Positions 12,309 to 23,812 of a stretch of 64,000 bases of DNA are shown here, piece after piece. Below the pieces are notes generated by a model, which worked only from the letters and a program-made list of their open reading frames with translations, searched no databases and was not told where the DNA came from. The translations under genes and the position numbers were made by a program. Source of the stretch: Saksenaea vasiformis B4078. Its lineage: Eukaryota; Mucoromycota; Mucoromycetes; Mucorales; Saksenaeaceae. Numbering within the stretch: position 1 is the first letter of the stretch; each line of letters starts with the position of its first letter. The stretch covers positions 1-64,000 of the forward strand of contig JNDT01002360.1 in NCBI GenBank assembly GCA_000697055.1, written 5' to 3'.

Positions 12309-13907
12309 TTATTTCTTGTTCTTGTTTTTGTATCGATCTTTCACCAGGGGATGATCAGCAGGTGTCAGTAATTCAAAACTGCATAAAAGTTCTTCACTGA
12401 CACTCATAATGGCGCCAAAATTATCAAATTCGCCACAGTAATTGGGTGCAGAGAAGATCGTTACCAACGTTCGATCGTTAAAGAATTCATAACCATCTTC
12501 GACCACCATGTGAGCACGGCATACAAGATCCAAATCAAACTTCGCAAGGAATTCATTAATCACTTTTTTGCCGAAACAATAGGATACGCCACGTTCATTG
12601 TCTTCCCATTCCACCGTAACATCCGATGGATCGGACCATAAAAGATCATTGAGCAAACCATAGTCGGGAACATCAGTCGGACGTTGAATGTTGCGGATCT
12701 CATCCATATGATGAAGAGAAGGTGACAGGCCGCCATGCACACAAAAGATCTTTCCAGCAACCAAACCTGCAATTGGTAAAGTGTTGAAAACATCGACAAA
12801 CGTTCGCCACATCTTTGGACTCAATCGCCGCTTGCATTCGTCATAAAATCCGTAGACTATATATAGCCCCCGTCATTGTGTCAGAAAAAAAGGCAAATCA
12901 AAATGTTTTCCTGTTTTTTACCTTTTGTTACATTGGCACATTCATGATTGCCTCGTAATATAAAGAAATTTTCCGGGAATTTGATTTTGTAACAAAGCAA
13001 CAACAACATCGTTTCCAAGCTCTGTTTCCCCCGATCCACATAATCTCCAAGAAACAAGTAATTACTCGAAGGTGGAAATCCGCCCATTTCAAAGAGACGA
13101 ATCAGGTCGGTGTACTGTCCATGTGTATCACCCACAATTTTAACAGGTGGTGTCAATTCAATCAATGACTGCAGAAAAAAAAAAGGAATGTGTCAATAAA
13201 CTGGGCTAAAAAAAGAAAATGAGCTCGATGAATCTATCCATTACCGGTTGGCTCAAAAATATTTCCATGGCTGTCCGACAAATGGCATTGACTTCGGCGT
13301 TCTTCAGGCACAACTGTTTCGACACTTTGGTGGCATAGCCAGCTTCGAGTAGTCGGCGGATGTAATCATCGATTTGTGCCGTCGTTGCATATTTTACATT
13401 CATACTCGCCACCGAGTTCATGGTCAACTGGTTGATAGACCCGACAGTGAGTTGGTTCATGTCGGGATCGAGCATTGGGTCAAGCCCATTGGATTGCTGA
13501 GGAGGCCAAAAGTCTGACTGTGCTAAGAGTTTATGTTGTTGCGGGTGAGCCACTTTCCCCTTGAACGGGTCAGGTTGGGCATGAACCGTGTCTTGTTCGT
13601 CTGAGCCATCTGAAGTGGTGATGATATTTGGTATCTCTCGTTGGTCTGTTTCCTTTTGTACCGGGTAATCGGGGTTTAGTTGCGCCAAAGCAGATGAACT
13701 TTGGCTACCGGAAGATCGTGCAGGCAACGACTGACGGTGTTGTGAAGTGATGAGAATCGAGCTGACGGAATGTGTAGTGTTGGTACTGTACTCATTATCC
13801 CCTCCTCCTCCTCCTCCTCCTGGTGACGGATCCGTTCGTGCAGGTGGAGGCATACTTTTTGCCCGTCGATTTTTACGTCCGCTTTTCTTTGATACACCGT
13901 TTCCCAT
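12309..13907 (-). CDS. PPZ1: Serine/threonine protein phosphatase PP-Z
   Basis: Exons (coding order) 13245-13907, 12922-13168 and 12309-12856 give 485 aa. The first 190 or so residues are a Ser/Pro/Gln-rich extension starting MGN, a likely N-myristoylation site, as in yeast Ppz1. The rest is a PP1-like catalytic domain with metal and active-site motifs GDTHG (D235, H237), GDYVDRG (D263), GNHE (N295) and the C-terminal [11 protein letters not shown] region. Family knowledge: PPZ phosphatases are fungal-specific and act at the plasma membrane in potassium and pH homeostasis, cell-wall integrity and growth. The first PP1 motif carries Thr where most relatives have Val or Ile. Both introns fit (76 and 65 bases). 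The basic C terminus is KNKNKK. Confidence 0.93.
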
Positions 13908-16257
13908 TGACAAAAGAAAAAAAAAAGGGCTTAAGGAAAAAAAAGGGAGAAAACTCACAGGAAAGTTGTACCGGAAAAATTCACTTCTCTCGCAAAAGGA
14001 TTTACCACGTGATTTTTTTTTGCGGTAAAAAGAAGTTCTGCTTCTTTTCAGAAATGGGATTTTCCTTCGCTTCTGTTTTTACTCCATGACTCATTTTCAT
14101 AAGGGACTATGGACTTTTCGAAGCAATAGGGGCCATTGATGCGTACACGTTATAGCTAGCGTTCAACAACAGCAGTATGTGTGTCCATTTTGTGTATTTC
14201 AAACTAATCGAGGCTGTACACCCCGTCTTGATTGGTTTAGGCAATTTGAGTCTTTTCAGGTCCAAACGTTGGTCTACTGAAACTTTTCCAACCATAGGTT
14301 AGAAGACTCCTACTTGATAAAAATTGTAACATTACCAATGAGCTATCTAAAACATGCCAAGTGGTATTGGATTTTATCTTATCTCGCATCTGCCCAAACT
14401 GTTTTCTCCAGGAACAAGTAAAGAATTCCTATACGAAAATAGTAGGAACCAGCCTGTTCTCCATGAATACAGTAGGATATGCGATTTACAGAGATAAATA
14501 TTTGTCACGTACAGGCTCATCTGACATCATATCGCGCTCTGACCTGTCTTCTTAAGACCATTAAGCAACATCACCTTCCGCAGATCATCGACATCTTTAT
14601 ACTCACCGATTGACAATCGAGGTTGCCGTGTTTGTTGTTGGCTGACGCGCGTTTCTGTACAAAGTCTTGTCTTTACGCGGCAAACGATCGTTATTGAAGA
14701 TCGATTGACATGTAAAATGCTGATGACCTCCTAATCGCGAATCGTCATCTTGGATTCCTTTTGCTGGTTAGAACATACATATCTTTCAAAATATGATATC
14801 ATCCTAGAAATAGCCGGAGAATAACAGTACATGCAGAGTCATGTCCATGTTGTACGGCCTCCTCTGTTGACCAGCCTTTGAATCGTCTGCTTGCCCTGGC
14901 CATTTTTTTTTTTTTTCCTTGAACAGCAGCTTCCATGACAGGATTACAGTCCATTTGAAGACAGAACGATCAAGATCCTATACAATATAATAATGAACGA
15001 AGTCAAGAAAGACTAGCGGTTTCAATCAAATTTTGGCAGAAGACGAGATGATTTCCACTGTCAGTACGAACTGTTTTTATATTGTAACTGCTAGATACGA
15101 CAGAAAGCCACGGGGATCCTTGGCTGTGGCATTGAGTACAGCACCAGAATAAAGCGTTGCTTCTCTCGAATAGAAGATGAATCTAGCCAAGAGTATTTGG
15201 ACGAGCCTGATTATGAACCCATCAGCAAGGTTGGAAAACGAAGCTGACGTTTACTAAGAACTTCCGTCAAGGACAGGTTGGCAGAATGAACAGGGAAAAT
15301 TGCCTCGCCAAAAGGACGAGATGTTGGATTATTTAAACAACACTCTACCTCAGAAAGTTTCTAGCTATCTCAATCAATTAAAAAAGAAAAGCAAGCACTA
15401 TAATCAACACGCTTCATTTTTCCAGTCCATATGCATAACATAGATGCTTGGTTCAGCTAATGGCAGTATCTTTGCAAAGTGGATGAACCATTCACTTGTT
15501 TCACCTTTGCTGACGATTTCGGTGTACTCGAAATTGGCTCGTAATCGAGTCCTTATCTTTCACTTGAGAAAATCGGCACGTTGTACCGGATATCCACGAC
15601 CAAGCATTCCGGTCGCAGTGAAGGACGTGGCTGTCTGCTGGATCTTCATGATTGTACAAAAGTGGGGCAAGCGGAAGATAAACGCGCTCTGGCTTGCCTT
15701 TGCAGATACACATGATACGGAGTGGTCAAACAGGGCATTTTCTGGCCGTCATTGGTTGTCATGCAACCCATTCAGTTGACAAGTTGTCAGAATTTGGTGC
15801 AGCTGATGTTGGCTCGGAATTTAGGGGAAAAAAGAAACACGTTATAATTTTGCTGTTGATCCAGGCGCATGAAAATGCACATATCACCGCAGTTGACACA
15901 GTTTGATACTTGAATAATTTACATCACAAGTACAACTTCTCACTCGTTCCCCCCAGTCTGTTACGGGCCATTGCTATTTTACAAATTATTCGTTTGCGAG
16001 AAAAGAAAGGCCAATGACGTAAAGCAATGGCTGTGCTGTGGCGAAACCTTACGGAAATGCTGAGCATGTACACCGGGCCGCGATCGCCCCCAACGAGTCC
16101 ATAAGTCACACAGATGGGCATAGCGTATCCGCTTTCTTTCTTTAACCAAAGATACACTACAATGCTTCTTTGTTTCTTTTTTTTTTCCAGTTCATTGCAT
16201 GAAATAAATACTAGAGGGAATGCGAGAGGATTGACAGTAAAAATAGAAAGGAGACTG
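13908..16257. other. Intergenic, no supportable gene
   Basis: About 2.3 kb of mixed sequence. An open frame at 15444-15779 (+) has no similarity I recognise and no splice context. Part of this stretch may be decayed mobile DNA, but I see no diagnostic motif. Confidence 0.4.
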
Positions 16258-17666
16258 TCATTGTTTATAAAAACTTAAAGGGACACTATCTTCTTCATTT
16301 GGACTTCGTGGGGCGTCATTTTTCTGTGATTTCGTTTGTGCTGGAGGTTTTCCATAATCAGCATTTGGAATGGGTTTATATTTGTCGTCTTTTTTGTTCT
16401 TTTTTGGTCGTGTGATTTGTGAAGAAAGTTGAGATGCACCTGGTTTAGGTGTTGATGATGATGCATACATGGATTGGGGACGTGGTGTACGACTCGGACC
16501 ATTATTGGATGCGAGAGAGGCGATATCCCCTCGACGCGGTTGTGCGGTTGATGCATGGAATGGAGAAGATGTAGATTGATGCGGAGGAGGTGAAGGAGGG
16601 GGCGATGTGGAAGATGATGTAGAAGATGCTGGTTGTGGTAGAGGTTGTACATTGATAATGGAAAGGTACCAGAACATGAGATTGGATATAAGTACTTGTT
16701 CTCGTAGAGGTCGGCGAGGATTGGAGAGTTTCATATGAGATAATCGATAGATGGCGCGTTCAATGTGTAAAGGTAGCCGGTAACTATGGATGTAATGCTT
16801 GGTTACTGTGCTGTTCGGCTGGGTAGGAAGTTTGACAGGTGTGGGTTTCGCCGAAAACTTTCGGGAAAAAAAGGCCGCCAGTCCGGATTTTTTAGGCGAA
16901 GGAATGGCCGACGTGGAATTGACGCGTGTCAACGCAATCATCCCTTTCTCCGCTGAGGGTCGCCGATTGGCTGGTACATCATCAACACGTCGATTCTTTT
17001 TCTCTTTATGTTCAAACAGCGTGCTGAACCATGACGCCTTTTTCTCGGCCTTTGAAAAAGTCATGCGATCCGACAACGACCGTCTTAAAGACTTGCGACG
17101 TTCTTTTTTTTCATCAGCAACAGGTTGCAGCTTGACAGGAGCAGGAGGTTGTTGTTCTTCTTCTTGTTCTTCCGTGATGGATGGTAAGGCGGTGGCGTCA
17201 TCACTTTGTTCTTCTTCTGTAGGCTTATCCGATAACTGCGATAACACACTGGTTTCCGCGTCATGCACGCGAGATAAGATTTTGTGTTGTGAAGAATCCC
17301 GCTCGAGACTGGCACTTCCTAAATCGATCCATTCACTCATGCTAACTGGACGGTCGTACAACGTGACGCCTTCCCTTGAAGAAGCGGCATGATGATGACG
17401 ATGATGATGATCTTCTTCTTCCTCCTCTTCATATGGCCTGATATGAGCGGATATTCGTTTTCGTGCGCGTCGTTTTTCCTTATCGTCTGTTGGTGTTGTT
17501 GATTGCCGACGCACTTTACCTCGCGCAGAAAGAGCGGAGCGACGGAGAAGAGAACGACTTTCTTGCGGAAATAGAACAGGTGAATCATCGAATGCTGTAG
17601 AATACCGATTGAAAACGTGTGGTGAAGTATCCTCTAAAGCAAAAAAAAAAAAAAACGTTGTTGTTA

Positions 17667-17697
<31 letters not shown>

Positions 17698-18484
17698 TTG
17701 AAATGTTATTTCTTTTTGTTTACCTCGTGATAAGGATTTGTCATGCACAGAAAAGGAACGATTTAAAGATTCCACATCCCGGGGACTGGCAAGAGAGTCG
17801 TCCCCATCACTGTCATTTAAATCATCTTCGGATGTATAGGACATGGATAAGATAGAACGCTTTCTGCGTACTTTAGAAGTGTCTCTGGTTGGTACTAGAC
17901 CATGTGTTTCAATCCAAACAGCAAATTCGTTGGGTGCAATTTGAGGATGTTTATTTGCCGGTACCCTAAAAAATTCAGCAAACTTACTTAATTGGACAAA
18001 TCTCTCTCTTTCTCTCTCTCTCACTCTCTTTCTCTCTTTTCCTCCCTCTGATAGAACTTGTACTTCCTCCTCCCCCCAAAACGGATCATCGGCAAAATCC
18101 CATTCCCAAATAAATAAATAAATAAAATTCCAAGTAACACCAAAATGAAAAAGAGCAAAGCCAAATGGCTTACCAAATGAGATTGGATAATTCTGCGATT
18201 TCGGCATCTCGTTGTGTTGGGCATACTGCATTTGGCGCATGATTGGGAGGCGCTATCGCTGCGGTTTGTTGGGATTCCAACTCGTCGGACGGCACGTTGA
18301 CTGGAGAAGGTCGCTGACTGTCCAAATAGTTTGACAAAAGTACAGTGACACATACACCGGGATCTAGTTTGTCGGGAGATGTATAGTGTTCATCCGTAGG
18401 TAGTTTCGTCATGTCGGTTGCATCGGGTTGCGGTTGATCTATTGTTCCCACGAGACATGTTGGCTGAGTCGCTGACTGTGTCAT
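16258..18484 (-). CDS. ZDS1: Zds1/Zds2-like protein with Zds C-terminal domain
   Basis: Exons 18174-18484, 17724-17965 and 16258-17633 give 642 aa. The N-terminal junction reads NLI|WVPANKHPQIAPNEF, resembling the short WVPA-x-HP block near the start of fungal Zds proteins; this decided the acceptor at 17965 over one further upstream. The middle is long, Ser/Arg/Glu-rich and disordered, with an HHHRHHH run. Around residues 468-520 lies the block HIERAIYRLSH...NPRRPL...QVLISNLMFWYL, the conserved Zds_C signature. A Pro/Ser-rich tail follows. Family knowledge: Zds proteins bind and localise PP2A-Cdc55 and influence mitotic entry and exit and polarity; the C-terminal domain does the binding. Intron 1 (208 bases) holds GA/CT repeats. 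Confidence 0.85.
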
Positions 18485-20467
18485 TACTACTAGCTTGTTT
18501 TCTTTTCTTTTCTTTTTTTTTTTTTTCCCTTTGCTGTAGTTTCGCTGACTCTCTTCGTAACTACAAAAGAGGCAAAAAACACTCAGTCTTCCAACGCGCG
18601 GCCTCTTTTTTTGTTATGATTTTGTTCGTTCTCAGCAACGGTGGTACCTCGATTATTTTCTGTTTTTCTTTAAAAAAAAAGAGTCTCGCGTGATAAAGCA
18701 ACCCAGAAAGAAATCTGAATGATAATTGGTTAGGATATACAATCCTGTGTGTGCAGAAAAAAGAAGAAAAAAAGAGAGAGAGAGAAAAAGAGAGAGTGAG
18801 AGAGGAAAACAAAAACCAAAATAAAATAATAGCGGGCACAACGAGTTTAGTTTACTTTCAACGAAAAACTGGAAAAGGAAAAGCGCTTGCTCTTATATTC
18901 AATGTCCGCATTACGATGTGACAGCAAAAAACACCGCAATTCTGAAAAGATCATTTGTTATACAAGCAAATAAGGCAAAATAGGAAGTGAAAGTTTAGAT
19001 GTCGATGAATTTTTATATATTTTCTTTTGATTTCTTTTTTGCCTTTCTATCAAAAAACCCTGAGATCGAGGCTTAATTGTTATTTTTAGATAATAACTAA
19101 ATACCTGGTTTGTTTCATTACTGCGATCATTTTCGTCACTAGAGACTTATCTGTCTGTCTGTCTGTCTCTTTCTCTCTTTCAACTTATCGTCTGTGTTTT
19201 CCCTATCATGGTAAATGATCACGTTTATTTTCTCAGAGAGAGAGAAATACATACATCCGTTCTTACCAAAGGAAAACCACTTCCCCGATATATCCTTTCT
19301 TCTAACCTTTCCTTTTCTTCTCGAGAACTATCCATCTTTTCCAATCTACAGGATTTGAATGCACGTCTATACTTGGAAACCACATGTATATTAATCCAAC
19401 AATAAATCCTATCCCAAATAACAAAAAAAAACTTCTTATCCTAAGGCATTGGGCAAAGCTGCATGCGAAGTATCCACTGCAGGATGCAATAAGAAAAAAA
19501 AGTAGTTTCCAAACAACCTCTTTCAACCGTTCGATTGGTTCGCTTATCACGGAATGATAGGTAATACACTGCAAAACAGTCTACTTTATTCGTGCTGTAA
19601 CAACTACATCCCGCTGACCTTCAACAGGACATCTGGGTTCCAAGAGGACTTCCTGTCAAAATACAAACCGTCACGTTGAAGAGTGAGTGAGTACTTACCA
19701 CGTGGGAGCAACATTTGATCGCTCTGTAGTGTGTACTGAACGCTATGCTCCTGGCATTCCATCTTATGAGGAGGTGTGACAGAAAGCTTCCTGATTTACC
19801 CGGTATTTCCGCATGTTCTTTTTAATCAATGACATCAAAAGTATGAAAACGTACTAGTTGCTTGAATATTATTGGATGAATCCACCCATCAAAATTCGCT
19901 GAGTTGGTGTGTGTGTATATATTCAATTCATATCGTTGTATGAACCGCATGACATAGCCAGAAGAAGACATATGGACAATTTTTGAATGATAGTGAACAT
20001 CTTTACGACAGTCTACACAACTTTATCCGTTGGGTACAAGTGCAAAATCGAAGTTGTATTTCGTTGGCTGTCCTATGGCGTCCATGCCCTGATCGACCCG
20101 TCGACAGTATTTTCCATGGCGAGTACCTTTGCATTAAAAGTATCCTATTTTAACAAAAACCTCGACTTCTTCATCTCGGCTTTATCGTGCCATCAAGGGC
20201 ATGCTTTACTCACGTTTGCTTTCTGAATGAACACGTATATACGGATATGGCAAGAGTTTTCTGCGAGTCATTCATATATCAAAATGACTAATTCCAGTCA
20301 GTTCTGATACTGAGTACTTTTTCAGAAACCGTGCATCACCTCACAGGGTTGCATGGGGAAGGTGACTTCGTCAAAGGCCCAATGCATTTGTGGCACTGGC
20401 GTTCGGAACACGAAACTTTTTTTTTTTTTACCGCGAAAAATTACGCATTCACAACCTACAGAAAACA
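18485..20467. other. Intergenic between divergent genes
   Basis: Holds the promoters of the Zds-like and WD40 genes, with CT/GA tracts and poly-T. The weak frame at 19302-19574 (-) is not similar to anything I know. Confidence 0.5.
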
Positions 20468-22620
20468 ATGGTGGAGGGAAAGTTCAATACAAAGGCTGAT
20501 GCTCCTGTTCGTGGCGTTGACGCCGATATACAAGGTCCAGCTAGGGCGCGATTGCTTGCTGAGGACATTCAAACAAGGACCGCATACCCAAACCTGCATG
20601 CCAGAAAAAGTGAATGGCAGATCGTCAACGAAGAGTAGGTTAGTGTGTCGCAAGACGTGTTGGTGACCCTCTTTTTTCCATAGCGATGCGAAACCGTACC
20701 TACCGACTACTCAGCCTGATCCTGTTAAAGTCACCGTTGGCGTTCAGGATCCAGAAACTGTCGAACTTCCCTATCTTGAAAGTTTATCAATGAGTAAGTT
20801 GCGCATCATCAAAATGATGTTATTTCATGGTTTTTTTTTTTTTGCCAGCTCATCATGGATAGATCAGTACATGCCAAACAGAAAAGGTCATATCATTAAT
20901 ACGGCGGGCGCCGTATGGGGACTCGATTTTGTACCCAAAGATCCCGCGGTAGAGAGCGAACCTTTCACGCAGTACCTGGCCGTAGGAGGCTATAAAGGAA
21001 CGATCGACGAGCATCACGAAGTGGATGATATTCAAACAGATGGATCTTATCTCAATTGCATTCAAATCTGGCGCTGCCATCTAACTGCTGCCGAAATACC
21101 CGAAGATCCAGTACTCGATTTATGTCTGCTTCATCCTTATGGCATTATCCTTGATATGAAATGGTGCCCCTATGGGGCCTATGAAGAAGAGGTTCGCTAT
21201 TTTCTTTCTTTCTTTTATGTTACGTCGAACTTGAGGATTAAACCAGTCCATTAGGTCTCAGATCCATCAACTGACCATCTTCCCAAACTCGGTATTCTCG
21301 CCGTGTCATTTGGGGATGGTACAGTCAAAACAATTGTAGTACCACATCCAGCCTATGTTCGACAGCATCTCACAAATGTAGACGAAAAGACAACCGTTTA
21401 CTGTATGTGTTGGCGATGATGAGAACAAAAAGAAAGGGACTTAACCATTTGACGAAAAACTAGTACGGATACAGCACGCTCGCTGTACACTCCACCTACC
21501 AAGGATTCATACAACCTGTCTAGCTTGGGGTGGTCATAGGCGTATAGCATGTGGAACTACAACAGGTAGGTGGGATCAAAGGAAAAAGATAAAACGATTT
21601 TTTACATTGATTCATGCATGTCAATTTCCCAGGTAATATTGTGGTATGGGATATGGAAGCAGCCCTCTGCAATGAAGATGCCAGCACGGAGGTGCAAACA
21701 CAGCGAGCATTATGTTGTACTATCCGTGGACACGATTCCGGTGTACGTGCCGTTGCCTGGCACGGTATGGATGATCCTGTCAATCTCGTGTCTACGGGAT
21801 GTGAAGGTGGTATGAATGCACATGATATCCGCGATCCCTGTGTCACCATGCCGCTGGCACGCCATCGAGGTAACACAAAAAAAGAGAGTATCAAGCAGCG
21901 GAGCGCAACTCATCTTTCGAAAAAACTTAAGGTTTCATGTATGGGTGTGCATGGCCTGGTCATAGTGATCTTCTTGTTTATGTTGATGGCGAAAATGTGT
22001 GCCGTGTGATGCGAACAAGAGACTGTCCGGATCTTAAAGCTACAATCAAAACATTCGATAGCAGAGGCTATGTATGGATGTTAAGTGACAGTTTACAACA
22101 CCCGTTCCTTGCTTGCGGAACCACAGATGGATGGGTCAAACTACTGAATATCTACCACTACCGAAGAAGAGGATCTGTAAGTGATCTAGACAAAAAGAAG
22201 ACAAAAGACTGACAACAACTACTATTGCTGCGTAGCCGGCCACACAAGAAATCATATATAAGCTGCAATACGACAAGTCGTCAAAGACATTCCGTTTTAT
22301 AGACGGTATGCAACCTCAGGTAACAAAGAGCACCCTGTTTTCTACGTACACACACACTAACAAACATGATTGTCAGCCTGCCGAGATGAATAAGGAACTG
22401 CCTATTTACCATGCCTTTGCAGACATGACATTGAATATCCCACGCGTAAGCAAAAAAAAAAAAAAAAAAAAAACACCGGGAGAAGGAATTTTTTTTTTCT
22501 TAAAGCAACATGTAGGTCGTTTGGAACAATAACCGAAGGACTTCCGGCTGGATTGCAAGTGGAGGAGCATCCGGCTTGTGCCGAATCGAGTTTGTGGGAA
22601 GAGGACCGGATTGGGAATAA
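20468..22620 (+). CDS. WD40 protein resembling the TFIIIC subunit Sfc6/GTF3C2
   Basis: Ten exons keep frame to 531 aa: 20468-20634, 20684-20793, 20863-21191, 21255-21402, 21464-21565, 21633-21869, 21932-22176, 22236-22319, 22377-22445, 22516-22620. Degenerate WD repeats are visible, for example GAVWGLDFVP, YLAVGG, IQIW, LGILAVSFGDGTVK, CGTTTGNIVVWD, GHDSGVRAVAW, LACGTTDGWVKLL and WIASGGASGLCRIEF at the C terminus. The order DMKWCPYG...LGILAVSFGDG and the run into CGTTTG..VVWD match the WD40 subunit of Pol III factor TFIIIC (human GTF3C2, fission yeast Sfc6), which binds tRNA-gene box B. The match is from memory, so a generic WD40 protein remains possible. The acceptor at 20863 was chosen because the stronger-looking one at 20849 brings a stop. 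Extra 5' exons may exist. Confidence 0.65.
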
Positions 22621-22663
22621 ATCAGGAAGAAGAAGAAAGATTACAATAATAATAAAACCTGCT

Positions 22664-22689
22664 TCATTATTATTATTATTATTATTATT
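22664..22689. repeat. (ATT)n microsatellite between convergent genes
   Basis: An ATT trinucleotide run lies in the 74 bases separating the stop codons of the WD40 and crotonase genes. AATAAA-like motifs are present for the plus-strand gene. Confidence 0.9.
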
Positions 22690-22694
22690 GACGT

Positions 22695-23812
22695 TTAAAG
22701 TTTACTCTTTTGTGACACAGGGTTTCGCCATTGCGGCTTCCTCTTTGTATTAAACGCTACCAGACCTTCAGCAAGATTTTCTCCTGCAGCCCATGCTTTG
22801 GCTTCATCCAATTTCAACCATTCTTTCAGAACACCCGTCACCGATTCGCGTTCCAAAGCAAGTAGCAGCCCTTGTTTCGATAAATACACAGCGTCAGGAG
22901 AACTAGACGTTTCTTTTGGTTAGCAGATCAATGCCAATGGAAGGCTACAGTTCCTTACTTTGCTGTGATCTTGCGTGCCCATGCCAATGCTGCTTCTACG
23001 ACATTATTTTCATCTGCGATCACTTCATTCACCAAACCATGACCTTTGGCTTCATCCGCTCTAAAGAAACGTCCTGTTAACAACAACTCGCTCGCGACTT
23101 GGTAGCTGACTGTCCGCGCAAGACGTGCCAATCCACCTCCAGCAGCAACGACACCTCTCTTCACTAAAAAACAAGGTATAGGTTGGGTTATATTGTCATG
23201 GGAAACCCTGGGGTCTTTCTCCTCCTCCTTTACCTTCTGGTAAACCGAACTTGGATCTTTTCGTTGCTATCACCAGATCACAGGCCAGTGCGATCTCGGT
23301 GCCTCCACCTAAAATAGAAATTCAGGTACAATGAATTAATGATGATGCCACTAACTTTGTCCAAACTTTTTTTTTTTTTTTTTTACCAAGGGCGTAGCCA
23401 TTGACTGCAGCAATGATAGGCTTCCTACTATGACGATGATCACGGTTGCTAACGCCTCCAAAGCCTCCCGGAGGCAGCTGCATGCTGTTTAAGAAATCAT
23501 TCTCCGCGGGAACGCGAGCATCTTGAAGACTCGCAAGGTCCATGCCCGCGCAGAAAGCTTTTCCGCCTGCCCCTGTCAACTACATAAGCCATGTGAGCGC
23601 TCTTCTCTTCTTTTGATTATTATTATTGTGCATACAATAATACACCAAATGGCATCTTCTGACTGAGCCCAATCGATAACGCGTTGCATCTCGTTATTAG
23701 CCTCCCAGTTGAGGCAATTCAGCTTGTCTGGTCGATTAATAGTGATGAGCAGCACATGAGGTTCGGGAACCGAAAGCAGCAAGTACTCGACTGTAGGCAA
23801 AGCGATCGTCAT
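22695..23812 (-). CDS. Peroxisomal enoyl-CoA hydratase/isomerase family protein
   Basis: Exons 23636-23812, 23387-23579, 23234-23308, 22959-23163 and 22695-22902 give 285 aa. The crotonase fold is clear: [15 protein letters not shown] (about 60-74) and [12 protein letters not shown] (117-128) form the oxyanion hole, followed by [17 protein letters not shown]. The protein ends in SKL, a canonical type 1 peroxisomal targeting signal. Family knowledge: such enzymes hydrate or isomerise enoyl-CoA esters in peroxisomal beta-oxidation, although the family also includes hydrolases and dehalogenases. The exact substrate is not readable from the sequence. All four introns are 56-78 bases. It converges on the WD40 gene with 74 bases between stops. 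Confidence 0.88.

Noticed and set aside
15444..15779. 111-codon frame in the gap upstream of the phosphatase and downstream of the Zds gene
   Set aside because: No recognisable motif; an overlapping frame on the other strand is equally open.
17966..18057. Treating the long uninterrupted frame as one exon of the Zds-like gene
   Set aside because: It reads through GA/CT repeats and stretches encoding RERERER; the splice giving WVPANKHP is far more protein-like.
20794..20848. A 55-base intron ending GCCAG in the WD40 gene
   Set aside because: It introduces an in-frame TAG five codons later; the acceptor at 20862 keeps frame.
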